A stretch of 64,000 nucleotides of DNA from Cherax quadricarinatus (Eukaryota > Arthropoda > Malacostraca > Decapoda > Parastacidae). How positions within the stretch are numbered: position 1 is the stretch's first letter; the number at the start of each line of letters is the position of its first letter. Location: positions 10,424,410 to 10,488,409 of the forward strand of contig NC_091293.1 of the NCBI RefSeq assembly GCF_038502225.1, in the 5' to 3' direction. Position numbers and translations under genes: made by a program. Under the pieces are notes generated by a model, which was not told the origin of the DNA, made no database searches, and worked only from the letters and a program-made list of their open reading frames with translations. Shown here piece by piece: positions 54,455-64,000 of this stretch.

Positions 54455-56517
54455 TACGGAACATTAAAAAAATGCAAATTTTAGATATGCAAGCTGCACT
54501 TTTCAGACATTATTTATATGGTCATAACATACTTCTGTGCAAAATTTCAGACCATTTCATGCCCATTTACCCTGCTACATCGCAATCGACTTTTCATCGA
54601 ATTATACACCAATGAAATATATAATTTTTGGTTGTGATGATTGTATAATCAAATGTACATGGGTTATACCAATCATTAACTATTTAATTTTAAACTACTA
54701 CAAGTTATAAGTGAAGTCTTTCTTGGTGCAGAACTTGGGCATAACTTTCCTGGAAAATATGCTTTGCCTGATATATCTATCTCTTGCCTTCCGTCCAGTC
54801 ACTTCAGTGCAAGCTTCAGTCATCAATTTTATCCCTTCCTCAATAGCTTAAGTGTTGTTTGGCCACTTGGGCACCTCCAATGGAGTATCAATAATTTTCA
54901 AAAACTGTTGATTTGATAGAGAAGTAATGAAAGGAGGCTCAGTTTTGAGTTCAGTCTTCCAGTCAATCATGGAATGATAGTTCTTTGCTTGCCACTTTAG
55001 TTAAGGAATCACTACTTTTCTTGAGTTGACAATAGGAGCCACATTGTTATTCTCTTCATCCTCACTGTCATCCTCATTATCAGTGTAGATTAGCAAGTCC
55101 TCGTCAGCAGCATCAGCAGAATCTTCTCCATCCTCATCAGAGCTCTCAGTACTTTCTTTTGTTTGCTGATTATCTTCTATAATATTTCTTATCACTGAGA
55201 CAGCTTTGTCTCTCACAGTCATATCTTCATCAGTGCACATATCAAGAAGCAGCTGTGTGAACAAAGTAGGAATTTCTTTGGACAGTCTTCTTTACTATTT
55301 TCTTTTCTTCACTATTCAGATGTCTCATAAATTACAGTGACTGGAAGACGTTCTTTGGACCGTGTGTGCCATAATGGTGCAGCTTGATGTGGAACCACAT
55401 TAGAATACTAAACTTTAAAATCATAATGACGACTCTTTTTCAGCTCCTGACTGGGTCTTGATGTTGCCACATACAGCCTAAGGATCCTACTCCATAAAGT
55501 ATTTCACCTCGACACACACGGTGGACCTGGTTCAAGAGCAGCCAAGTCATCATCAACCACACCTGTGATCACTCCTTTGCAAATCTTATACAAGTATTTC
55601 TGGTCCCAGGACAGATCCTTTTTTACCTTGTCATTCAGTGCAAGGAAACCAGTGAAAATGACTGGTTGGAAAGTAACAACTGGCAGCTCAGACAGAGGAT
55701 CCTTGATTTTCTTGCTAATGGGACCTCTCCAATGCTCAGGACACCTTGGCTTACCATCATAGTGGTACAATACAGCCCAGAATGGCAGCTCATTTCCATG
55801 ATGCGGACAGATGAAATAATGGACCAGATAACTAAGCAACATTTCAAGCTGATGAATGGCTCCATTATCAGCTCCGACATTTACGTTGGTTCCATCACAA
55901 CCAACACATACAACAGGCTGCTGAGTTAGTTTCTGTTCCACCAGAAATGTGTAGATAGTCTTGGGAATCTCCTTTCCATGGCCTGACTTGGGAGTCACAT
56001 GAGTGAGATATTCAGTGCCGGTCTCCACCATGATGACGTTATGATCTTCCACTACGTAATGATCTTCCACCACTACCTTTCGACTTCATTTCTTGGTCTT
56101 CTCATTCTTTGTCATTACACGAGTGGAGGTCTTCTTTCCATCAAAATACAGTGATGTGATATTTTGCCTCTCCATTCGGTATTTGTGTCTGGCATCTCGT
56201 AGCTTCTGTGGTCCAATAACTTGACTTTTATCGTCCTTGCTGATAATGCCATAGTCCATTAAGGTGGCGGTAGCAATGGCAGCTCCAGCATAATCACTAA
56301 GAAAGTTAGTTAATATTTATAAATACTGCAGAGTACATAGATACAGTACATAAAACACTGCACTGCGCTACTCAGTAATACAGACATATTCAAAAATTTA
56401 AATCGCAAATGCTGAATCTTAACCAATCAACTTCATATTTGGCATTAAATCTAAGATGTATAAAAGGAACAATGACTGAAGAGAGCAGCTTTCACCAAAA
56501 TTTCAATGTTCCCTAAC
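54455..56517 (-). mobile_element. 2.06-kb element inserted in the LINE fragment
   Basis: GCACAG is present at 54,449-54,454 and again at 56,518-56,523; the intact LINE has it once (GCACAGTGTCTACC), so it is a 6-bp target duplication. The ends are roughly inverted: GGAACATTAAAA starts three bases inside the left end, and GGAACATTGAAA starts five bases inside the right end on the minus strand. The element carries a broken ORF. It is probably a DNA transposon; the superfamily is unknown. Confidence 0.78.
54690..56300 (-). pseudogene. Repeat-borne ORF of unknown function (ELPFWAVLYHYDG type), broken
   Basis: The minus strand reads MVEDHYVVEDHNVIMVETG, VVCVGCDGTNVNVGADNG, HGNELPFWAVLYHYDG, WRGPISKKIKDPLSELPVV and DLSWDQKYLYKICKGVITG (55,504-56,073). 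A TGA follows VSR, while the next frame-consistent codons read NTLWSRILRLYVATSRP, suggesting a TGG-to-TGA change. An acidic stretch (SSDEDGEDSADAADED) lies at 55,001-55,264, then WQAKNYHSMIDWKTE and RQSIFSRKVMPKF near 54,720-54,960, with a further stop. From memory, a similar order occurs in uncharacterised, high-copy arthropod proteins. At least two nonsense changes make this copy dead. Confidence 0.7.
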
Positions 56518-56523
56518 GCACAG

Positions 56524-57005
56524 TGTCTACCTGCTGAGGCTCACAGGTTCCTATGTCTGTCTCTGATACAGTGTCATGTAGATTATTCTAGTTCTTCATG
56601 ATACTCTGCTTTAACAGAAAAAAAATGACAGACTATAAATCACCCAGAACAATATAGTAAGATTCATCCGGGACCTGGGTCCATGGGAACATGTAGGCCA
56701 GGATGAATTATAACAATTGGATATGATGAATGTTGAAGACAGTAAAACAACAGAAGTTAATTCATGTTTATAAAATTGCTCACAACAGAGTCCAGAATAT
56801 CTTGCTGCCGAGTTTGTCAAGGTTGGGAACTAAAATCAGTATAGAACTAGGGGAAGTTTAATACAATTTTGTAGTACATACACTACTACTACACTTATTG
56901 CATAGTGGAACGGACTGCCTGAACATATCAAGGCCAGTTCAGGAAGAGAGCAAAAAGATGCCTAATAAAAGAAGCTACAGAAAGGGAGGAGTGTGATTTC
57001 TTGTA
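56524..57005 (+). pseudogene. LINE fragment, right half
   Basis: It continues from the left half: TGTCTACCTGCTGAGGC, then codons like QNNIVRFIRDLGPWEHVG and the C-terminal segment, ending near GATTTCTTGTAG. The last codons resemble GNDFLFF of the full LINE. Confidence 0.85.
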
Positions 57006-57634
57006 GAGTTAACGTTAGTATACCTGTTATTGTAAGTTAATGTTAGTATACCTGTTATTGTAAGTTAATGTTAGTATACCTGTTATTGTAAGTTAATGTT
57101 AGTATACCTGTTATTGTAAGTTAATGTTAGTATACCTGTTATTGTAAGTTAATGTTAGTATACCTGTTATTGTAAGTTAATGTTAGTATACCTGTTATTG
57201 TAAGTTAATGTTAGTATACCTGTTATTGTAAGTTAATGTTAGCATACCTGTTATTGTAAGTTAATGTTAGTATACCTGTTATTGTAAGTTAATGTTAGTA
57301 TACCTGTTATTGTAAGTTAATGTTAGTATATCTGTTATTGTAAGTTAACGTTAGTATACCTGTTATTGTAAGTTAATGTTAGTATACCTGTTATTGTAAG
57401 TTAATGTTAGTATACCTGTTATTGTAAGTTAATGTTAGTATACCTGTTATTGTAAGTTAATGTTAGTATACCTGTTATTGTAAGTTAATGTTAGTATATC
57501 TGTTATTGTAAGTTAACGTTAGTATACCTGTTATTGTAAGTTAATGTTAGTATACCTGTTATTGTAAGTTAATGTTAGTATACTTGTTATTGTAAGTTAA
57601 TGTTAGTATACCTGTTATTGTAAGTTAATGTTAG

Positions 57635-57638
<4 letters not shown>
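57006..57638. repeat. 28-bp minisatellite, about 22 units
   Basis: The unit is TAAGTTAATGTTAGTATACC TGTTATTG. Rare variants (TTAACG, AGCATACC, TATATC, TACTTG) are spread through it; the pair TATATC...TTAACG occurs twice (57,328 and 57,497), 168 bp apart. The array starts immediately after the LINE stop region. Confidence 0.95.

Positions 57639-57684
<46 letters not shown>
57639..57684. repeat. (GA)n microsatellite
   Basis: About 23 GA units directly after the minisatellite. Confidence 0.95.
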
Positions 57685-57686
<2 letters not shown>

Positions 57687-57805
57687 CTTTTAAGTTGCAT
57701 GCTAAAATGTATTTCAGGTATCATATTTATTGAATATCCTATAGAATGGGAGAGAAACAAGCTTTATTGGTAATTATTGACTCTCCACGTCCACCTTGTT
57801 CTTAG

Positions 57806-58376
57806 GGCTGTGCCGAGCTTACAACTCTGTGTGAGGACGAACCCAAAGACCAACAACCTCTGGTTCTACCGCCCAGAGACCACCACAGCCTTCCTAGACC
57901 TGCAGGAAGTGCGGGATCGAAGGTTCTCCGATGTGTACCGTCAAGTGTTGCACCGGGCGTACTCTTTGCACCGAGCACCCGTATGGTGTGTCCGTTATCT
58001 CAACCTCCAGCACAACATTGACGACTCCTACCCGCACCCGCCCGAAGATCACCCACTAGACTACTACTCTTGTACTGAGGAAGATGGTAACAATCAGGAA
58101 AAACGTGGGAACTGCAATCAGTTTGATTTGGTTTCTAAGGACAACAACAGCACGAGTTCCAGACACCTTCCTCCAGTTTTTCCAGGAGGTAATATTTTGC
58201 CTTCCAGCGATGGCGTGATTCTGGATTCCCGGAAGATGGACGTCGTCTGTAACCATGAGAGCAAGGGTGTCGAAGCAGACCACAAATATATTGTTATTTT
58301 CGGTTTCAGTCATGTGATCACTGATGGTGTGTCCAACATGCGGATATCTCACCACTTGCTACAGTTCCTCAAAAAG
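57806..58376 (+). CDS. HxxxDG acyltransferase-like protein, central exon
   Basis: The acceptor is CCTTGTTCTTAG at 57,805; the first base completes the split AG|G codon, and the frame then stays open for 190 codons. It reads AVPSLQLCVRTNPKTNNLWF, VWCVRYLNLQHNIDD, an acidic, Asn-rich insert (EEDGNNQEKRGN), and KYIVIFGFSHVITDGVSNMR near the end. H226-x-x-x-D230-G231 (H codon at 58,311-58,313) is the catalytic motif of CoA-dependent acyltransferases, condensation domains, BAHD enzymes and WS/DGAT proteins; the flanking hydrophobic strand is as expected. Donor AAAAAG|GTAC at 58,376, phase 0. The acyl donor and acceptor cannot be predicted. Confidence 0.82.
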
Positions 58377-58603
58377 GTACACAGAAATTGTTAATGGTGA
58401 AGCTGTTGGTGTTGAGTGTTGCTGTTGTTTGTATCTTGTTATTCCTTGTTTCTAGTGTTTTTCTTTGAGTATTATAGCTATTGTTATTGCATGCCTCTTG
58501 TTACTGCATGTGTTTATCGATATTGCATGTGTTTTATTGTTATTGATTGTTTTGTGTCCATTGTCATTGCTTGTGTATTTTGTATCTGCTAGTATTAACG
58601 CAG

Positions 58604-58943
58604 TTTCTTGCGTATAGCATAACTGGAGAGTGTGAACTCGTTCTTGTGGAGATGGGAACCGGGCAGAGAGGCCAAAACTCACCAGACTATCCAGGAAGGT
58701 TAAAATATTTAAAAGGCTCATATCACCGCCAGGAGGTCCAGATCGCTGCTGGAAGAGAGAAAGAGGAGAGCAGGGACAGTGAGAAAGATGCGGTGGAAGA
58801 GTTGGGTGTGTTCACGTCACCAGTAGCCGAGGAACAAGCGATGGAGAGGAAGGAGAGAGATGCCGAGTTCGCCAGCATCGCCTGCAGTGGTCCCCTGCCA
58901 GGGCCTGCCCTCTACATGACTCTCTACCCACCACACACAACAG
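58604..58943 (+). CDS. HxxxDG acyltransferase-like protein, third exon
   Basis: The start is chosen at the acceptor TTAACGCAG (58,603), which keeps phase 0 after a 227-base intron and gives FLAYSITGECELVLVEMG. A second phase-0 acceptor at 58,630 (GGAGAG|TGTGAA) is possible. The exon encodes a charged, poorly conserved linker (RQEVQIAAGREKEES, RKERDAEFASIACSG) and ends at CAACAG|GTACAG, phase 1. The second superfamily motif (DFGWG-like) is not here, so further exons must lie downstream, beyond the window or within its last 5 kb. Confidence 0.65.
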
Positions 58944-59222
58944 GTACAGGATCACAAAAATAGGTGATATCTTAATATGCAATAAAATCACAGCGTAAGC
59001 GTAGTAGTAGTATTCTAAGCGTTTTCGTGATTTCTCTGTTCCCTGATAATGTGAGAGATGAGAACGCTGGTTATGTTGCATGGATGGGTATGGAAACCCA
59101 GTGTATAGAACAAGCTTGGTGGGCAACGTTCTCGCGTTGGTTCAGTACCCGGCCGAGTGGAAACGTTGGACATGCTTCCTTACACCTGCTGTCTCTGTTC
59201 ACCTAACAGTCAGTATGTATGT
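58944..59222 (+). other. Start of the next intron, no further exon seen
   Basis: No frame with flanking splice sites that keeps phase 1 is visible up to 61.2 kb. Confidence 0.45.
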
Positions 59223-59261
59223 AGGTAGGTAAGACACATAGGCATCAGTTAGGCAACTTTA

Positions 59262-59303
59262 TTCCGAAACGTTTCGCCTACACAGTAGGCTTCTTCAGTC
59301 GAA
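59262..59303 (-). ncRNA. Minimal hammerhead ribozyme
   Basis: Minus strand: TCGA, CTGAAGA (59,292-59,298), GCCTAC-TGT-GTAGGC, GAAAC (59,271-59,275), GTT, TCGG. CGA/TCG can form stem I. Core intact. Confidence 0.82.
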
Positions 59304-59579
59304 TACAGAAAGTAGGCAGGAACAGTAGAGATGTGAAGACGATGTAATCAGTCCATCACCCTTGAAGTCGTAGAATTTGAGGTTGTCAGTCCCTCGGCCT
59401 GGAGAAGTTCAGTTCCATAGTCAGGAACTATCTGAAGATCAGATCTTCAGATAGTTCCTGACTATGGAACTGAACTTCTCCAGGCCGAGGGATTGACAAC
59501 CTCAAATTCTACGACTTCAAGGGTGATGGACCGATTACATCGTCTTCACATCTCTACTGTTCCTGCCTACTTTCTGTAT

Positions 59580-59619
59580 TCGACTGAAGAAGCCTACTGT
59601 GTAGGCGAAACGTTTCGGA
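59580..59619 (+). ncRNA. Minimal hammerhead ribozyme, mirrored copy
   Basis: TCGA, CTGAAGA (59,584-59,590), GCCTAC-TGT-GTAGGC (to 59,606), GAAAC (59,607-59,611), GTT, TCGG, then AATAAAGTTGCC. The core is intact. The predicted cleavage position follows GTT (59,614). Confidence 0.83.
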
Positions 59620-59658
59620 ATAAAGTTGCCTAACTGTTCCATATGTGTCTTACCTACC

Positions 59659-59865
59659 AACCTGTCGGTATTGTATACCATTTTGATGTTCAGTATGTAT
59701 GTATGTCAGTATGCTATACACTGGTGTGGGTCGCATCCTCGGATACAAGATTAGAGGGCCACAATGGAAATAAGACAGGTGGTCCTCGATGACACACTGA
59801 CTTTCTTGGGTTATCCTGGATGGTTAACTCTCCCCCAGGTTAAAAATCCGAACAAATTTTATCTT
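59659..59865 (+). mobile_element. Penelope tail and LINE-3'UTR-like pieces
   Basis: GTGTGGGTCGCATCCT (also in the SINE), GGGCCACAATGGAAATAAGACAG and ACTTTCTTGGGTTATCCTGG (also at 8.9 kb) follow one another. They are 3'-end words of dispersed retroelements. Confidence 0.55.
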
Positions 59866-59898
59866 AACGTTTTGTCCAGGAAACAGTTTCATCAAACT
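59866..59898 (-). ncRNA. Hammerhead-like relic, third family
   Basis: Minus strand: TTGATGA (59,889-59,895), AACTGTTTCCTGGAC, AAAAC, GTTAAGATAAAATTTG. AACGTT and GATGA are kept; G12 is lost. Confidence 0.4.
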
Positions 59899-60486
59899 CT
59901 AGAGAAATGATGACCCAACGAAAACCTGAGCATGTAATGTGTTCACAGTCATACCTAATAAAAGTGACACCATTCCACTTCATCAAGGCCTCGTGGTAAG
60001 ACTTATGACCACAAGTTTGACATTCCACTCCATAAAATGGTCGTGACAGGACTGATGGCAAGACGTACCACGACCATTTGATGAAGTGAAATGATGCCAC
60101 ACTTATCATGAAGAGCACTGCCTAGAATCTGTGTGTTCATATCCGTAAGTGTCAGCATTACGCTTGTAAATCTCTGAAATACAATCAACGTATGTTCATA
60201 AATTCTTTCTTCCTCTTTCCGTGAGTTGTATAAGTATTCCTAAAAGACAGTTATTCCCATGAAATAATGTCTCCTCATCTACTGAAAGATAACGTTTTTA
60301 AGCTTCCATGGCTACTGAATTCTTAATAGAATTCTGGGGGATATTCTCTTCGCACTGCTGAGGTCTCAGTGCTCAAGTTGATAACCTCCATTTACCCAGT
60401 ATTCGAAGTCCATCTTGTATGATGGAATACGACAAGGAAAATAGCTCTTGCTGTGTAAGTGTTCACGACTGCTTCATCTCACCTGT

Positions 60487-60493
<7 letters not shown>
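59899..60493. other. Stretch without a gene
   Basis: An imperfect inverted repeat is visible around 59,975-60,090 (CACTTCATCAAGGCCTCGTGG, in part, against CCACGACCATTTGATGAAGTG). No gene. Confidence 0.5.
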
Positions 60494-60580
<87 letters not shown>

Positions 60581-60606
60581 TATATATATATATACATATA
60601 TATATG
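60494..60606. repeat. (TA)n microsatellite
   Basis: About 55 TA units with single GA and CA interruptions near the right end. Confidence 0.97.
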
Positions 60607-60712
60607 TTCCTTGGCATATTTGCTGTACTCTTATCAAGATTGATCACATCGACTCCAAGGTGAGGGATTCATTACCACAAACTCCTGATCTTCAACAACT
60701 CTTCTCTGTAGT

Positions 60713-60750
60713 GAGCTGAGGAAGTCACTGGTTGGTGAAACGTTTCCACA
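60713..60750 (+). ncRNA. Hammerhead-like motif
   Basis: CTGAGGA (60,716-60,722), AGTCACTGGTTGGT, GAAAC (60,737-60,741), GTT, TCC, then ACAATAAAGATCCCC. The conserved core fits CUGANGA...GAAA, but stem II is weak and stem I partly lost. Confidence 0.6.
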
Positions 60751-61179
60751 ATAAAGATCCCCAAGTGTTGGTCAGTTCATCACTGTCGTGTGAAACACGC
60801 TTACCACACTTCATGTGTACACAGTTTTGATGTAAATGTTTTAGTAAACCGACAAATTGAAGAATGAGACACTTGTGACACTGGCTGCTGGCCAAACTTT
60901 TCAGTAATAGGCATTTCCAAATGTTGCATAAGTACATAGTTTTGTTTAGTACAAGATAAGATGACAAAGAACAGACGCTCTTACAGTCCATATAGACGCT
61001 GTCTACTAAGGTGTAATTTGAGCCTCGACTTTTGTTTCATATTATTGATGGAAGGTTGACATTCCTTTAACAAATGTTTACTTTTCTCTTCAATTTGATG
61101 GACAGAGCAACGTTAACATAGCAGGTGACCAGCCTGATATCAGCCGTCGGCTGCTATACACTAACTTCCCACGTCCACG
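60751..61179. other. Stretch without a gene
   Basis: A further retroelement tail-like word (GAGACACTTGTGACACTGGC) near 60,868. No exon that would fit phase 1 of the upstream gene was found: the CAG-flanked AGCAACGTTAAC at about 61,106 brings a stop. Confidence 0.5.
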
Positions 61180-64000
61180 AACTCCCCACCTCCACTAACC
61201 TCCACCTTCACTAACCTCCACCTTCACTAACCTCCACCTTCACTAACCTCCACCTTCACTAACCTCTACCTTCACTAACCTCCACCTTCACTAACCTCTA
61301 CCTTCACTAACCTCCACCTTCACTAACCTCTACCTTCACTAACCTCCACCTTCACTAACCTCTACCTTCACTAACCTCTACCTTCACTAACCTCTACCTT
61401 CACTAACCCCTACCTTCACTAACCTCCACCTTCACTAACCTCTACCTTCACTAACCTCCACCTTCACTAACCTCTACCTTCACTAACCTCCACCTTCACT
61501 AACCTCCACCTTCACTAACCCCCACCTCCACTAACTCCCAACTCCACCAACCCACCACCTTCACTAACCCCTAACTTCACTAACCACTACCTTCACTAAC
61601 CCCTACCTTCACTAACCCCTACCTTCACTAACCCCCTCCTCCACTAACTCCCACCTCCACTAACCCCCACCTCCACTGACTCCCACCTCCACTAACCCCA
61701 CCTCCACTAACCCCCACCTCCACAAACCCAAACCTCCACTAACCCCTACCTTCACTAACCCCTACCTTCACTAACCTCCACCTTCACTAACCTCCACCTT
61801 CACTAACCTCTACCTTCACTAACCCCTACCTTCACTAACCTCCACCTTCACTAACCTCCACCTTCACTAACCTCTACCTTCACTAACCCCTACCTTCACT
61901 AACCTCCACCTTCACTAACCTCCACCTTCACTAACCTCCACCTTCACTAACCCCCACCTCCACTAACCCCCACCTCCACTAACCCCCATCTCTAATAACC
62001 CCCACCTCCACTAACCCCATCTCCACTAACCCCCACCTCCACTAACCCCACCTTCACTAACCCCCTCCACTAACCCCCACCTCCACCAACCCCACCTCCA
62101 CTAACTCCCACCTCCACTAACCCCCACCTTCACTAACCCCCTCCACTAACCCCCACCTCCACTAACCCCCACTTCCACTAAACATCACCTCCACTAACCC
62201 CTACCTTCGCTAACCCCCACCTCCACTAACCCCATCTCCACTAACCCCCACCGCCACGAACCCCACCTTCACTAACCCCCCTCCACTAACCCCCACCTCC
62301 ACCAACCCCACCTCCACTAACTCCCACCTCCACTAACCCCCACCTTCACTAACCCCCTCCACTAACCCCCACCTCCACTAACCCTCACTTCCACTAACCC
62401 CCACCTCCACTAACCACTACCTTCGCTAACCCCCACCTCCACTAACCCCATCTCCACTAAACCCCACCTCCACTAACCCCACCTTCACTAACCCCCCTCC
62501 ACTAACCCCCACCACCACCAACCCCACCTCCATTAACTCCCACCTCCACTAACCCCCACCTGCACTAATGCCCCTCCACTAACCCCCACCTCCACTAACC
62601 CCCACCTCCACTATCCCACACCTCCACTAACTCCCAACACCACTAACCCCCACCTCCACTAACTCCCACCTCCACTAACCCCCACCTCCACTAACCCCCC
62701 CCGCCACTAACTCCCACCTCCATTAACCCCCACATCCACTAACCCCCACCTCCACTAACACCCACCTCCACTAACCACCACCTCCACAAACTCCCACCTC
62801 CACTAACTCCCACCTCCACTAACTCCCACCTCCACTAACCCCCACATCCACTAACTCCCACCTCCACTAACTCCCACCTCCACTAACCCCCACCTCCACT
62901 AACCCCCACCTCCACTATCCCACACCTCCACTAACTCCCACCTCCACTAACCCCCACCTCCACTAACTCCCACCTCCACTAACCCCCACCTCCACTAACC
63001 CCCACTTCCACTAACTCCCACCTCCACTAACCCCCACCTCCACTAACTCCCACCACCACTAACCCCACCTCCATTAACTCCCACCTCCACTAACCCCCAC
63101 CTGCACTAATGCCCCTCCACTAACCCCCACCTCCACTAACCCCCACCTCCACTATCCCACACCTCCACTAACTCCCACCACCACTAACCCCCACCTCCAC
63201 TAACTCCCACCTCCACTAACCCCCACCTCTACTAACCCCCACCTCCACTAACCCCCACCTCCACTAAATCCCACCTCCACTAACCCCCACCTCCAATAAC
63301 CCCCACCTCCACTAACCCCCACCTCCACTTACTCATACCTCCACTAACCCCCACCTCCACTAACTCCCACCTCCACTAACCCCCACCTCCACTAACCCCC
63401 ACCTCCACTAACTCCCACCTCCACTAACCCCCACCTTCACTAACCCCCCTTCACTAACTCCCACCTCCACTAACCCCCACCTCCACTAACCCCCACCTCC
63501 ACTAACTCCCACCTCCACTAACCCCCACCTCCACTAACCCCCACCTCCACTAACTCCCACCTCCACTAACACCCACCTCCACGAACCCCCACCTTCACTA
63601 ACTCCCACCTCCACTAACCCCCACCTCCACTAACCCCCACCTCCACTAACTCCCACCTCCACTAACCTCCACCTCCGCTAACCCCCACCTCCACTAACTC
63701 CCACCTCCACTAACCCCCACCTCCACTAACCCCCACCTCCACTAACCCCTCCACTTACCTCACTAACCTCCACCTTCACTAACCTCCACCTTCACTAACC
63801 TCTACCTTCACTAACCCCTACCTTCACTAACCTCTACCTTCACTAACCTCCACCTTCACTAACCTCTACCTTCACTAACCTCCACCTTCACTAACCCCTA
63901 CCTTCACTAACCCCTACCTTCACTAACCCCTACCTTCACTAACCCCTACCTTCACTAACCCCTACCTTCACTAACTCCCACCTCCACTAACTCACACCTC
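61180..64000. repeat. 16-bp minisatellite, running off the window
   Basis: The unit is CACTAACCTCCACCTT or CACTAACCCCCACCTC (16 bp, some 13-15 bp). Three zones: TTCAC/CTCCACC-rich units (61,180-61,510 and 61,740-61,945), CCCCCACCTC units (61,950-63,750), and TTCACTAACC units again (63,760 to the end). At least 170 units. Larger duplications occur: the CTGCACTAATGCCCCTCC word is at about 62,558 and 63,102. Confidence 0.95.

Larger units (their letters stand above)
53972..57805 (+). other. Intron 1 of the acyltransferase-like gene
   Basis: 3,834 bases, GTAAAG to TTCTTAG. It contains a split LINE fragment, a repeat-borne ORF, a 28-bp minisatellite and a GA tract. The phase (two bases before, one after) fits between exons. 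Confidence 0.8.
59224..59658. mobile_element. Penelope-type inverted repeat, 217-bp arms
   Basis: Arms 59,224-59,440 and 59,442-59,658 are near-exact reverse complements around the single base 59,441 (CTGAAGATC-A-GATCTTCAG). Each arm carries a hammerhead. One visible difference is GGCATCAG against GGAACAG near the outer ends. The right side continues with ACCTGTCGGTATTGTATACC, the family tail seen reversed at 20.1 kb. Confidence 0.9.

Noticed and set aside
57777..57805. Protein start at the ATG-like position upstream of the central exon
   Set aside because: The segment before 57,806 is intronic: a clear TTCTTAG acceptor and matching split codon with the upstream exon explain the frame better.
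61100..61140. A fourth exon of the acyltransferase-like gene
   Set aside because: A short CAG-flanked segment exists, but joining it in phase 1 gives a stop at once.

Overview
This is eukaryotic, retroelement-dominated DNA, most likely from a decapod crustacean (crayfish, shrimp or lobster type). The reasons are degenerate arthropod-type CCTAA/TTAGG arrays, several damaged LINE families, a BEL/Pao LTR element, Penelope-type hammerhead motifs, a tRNA-derived SINE, very long microsatellites, and one intron-containing host gene. The species is inferred, not read.

Layout. 1-3,505: a rearranged L1/Tx1-like LINE whose reverse transcriptase (RT) lies on the opposite strand to its endonuclease (EN) and ORF1. 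3,506-6,540: a Jockey-like LINE on the minus strand. 6,550-9,083: Penelope-type ends with hammerhead ribozymes. 9,084-13,790: a nearly intact minus-strand LINE with a 2A-like peptide, PHD-like finger, EN and RT. 13,800-15,035: a CR1-like LINE end. 15,036-17,892: a 23-bp minisatellite. 17,940-20,715: a SINE, a LINE 3' end, a 24-bp minisatellite and a Penelope end. 21,240-22,190: a broken arthropod repeat-borne ORF. 22,780-24,260: a CR1-like LINE with a foldback. 24,261-31,416: a BEL/Pao element with coding regions intact except for one in-frame TGA between gag-protease and pol; its 3' LTR is cut by a foldback/Penelope-like insertion. 32,828-34,993: a pogo/Tigger-like DNA element with TA target-site duplication, inside LINE 5' sequence. 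35,293-38,640: a LINE with an (TTGAA)n tail.

39,299-53,078 is the most striking structure: a giant inverted repeat with arms of about 6.9 and 6.8 kb and a 32-bp spacer. Each arm carries three blocks of degenerate telomere-type repeat, (CCTAA)n on the left and (TTAGG)n on the right, with degenerate 21-bp and roughly 60-bp repeat families, a GC-rich segment, and no credible gene. The arms are nearly identical near the centre and diverge outward.

53,789-58,943 (and probably beyond the window) holds the only convincing host gene: three exons whose splice phases fit and which encode a protein with the HxxxDG motif of the CoA-dependent acyltransferase/condensation-domain superfamily. Its first intron contains a LINE fragment split by a 2.06-kb element that carries a second arthropod repeat-borne ORF and is flanked by a 6-bp duplication. 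After the gene come a Penelope-type inverted repeat with paired hammerheads, a TA tract, and a 16-bp minisatellite that runs off the window end.
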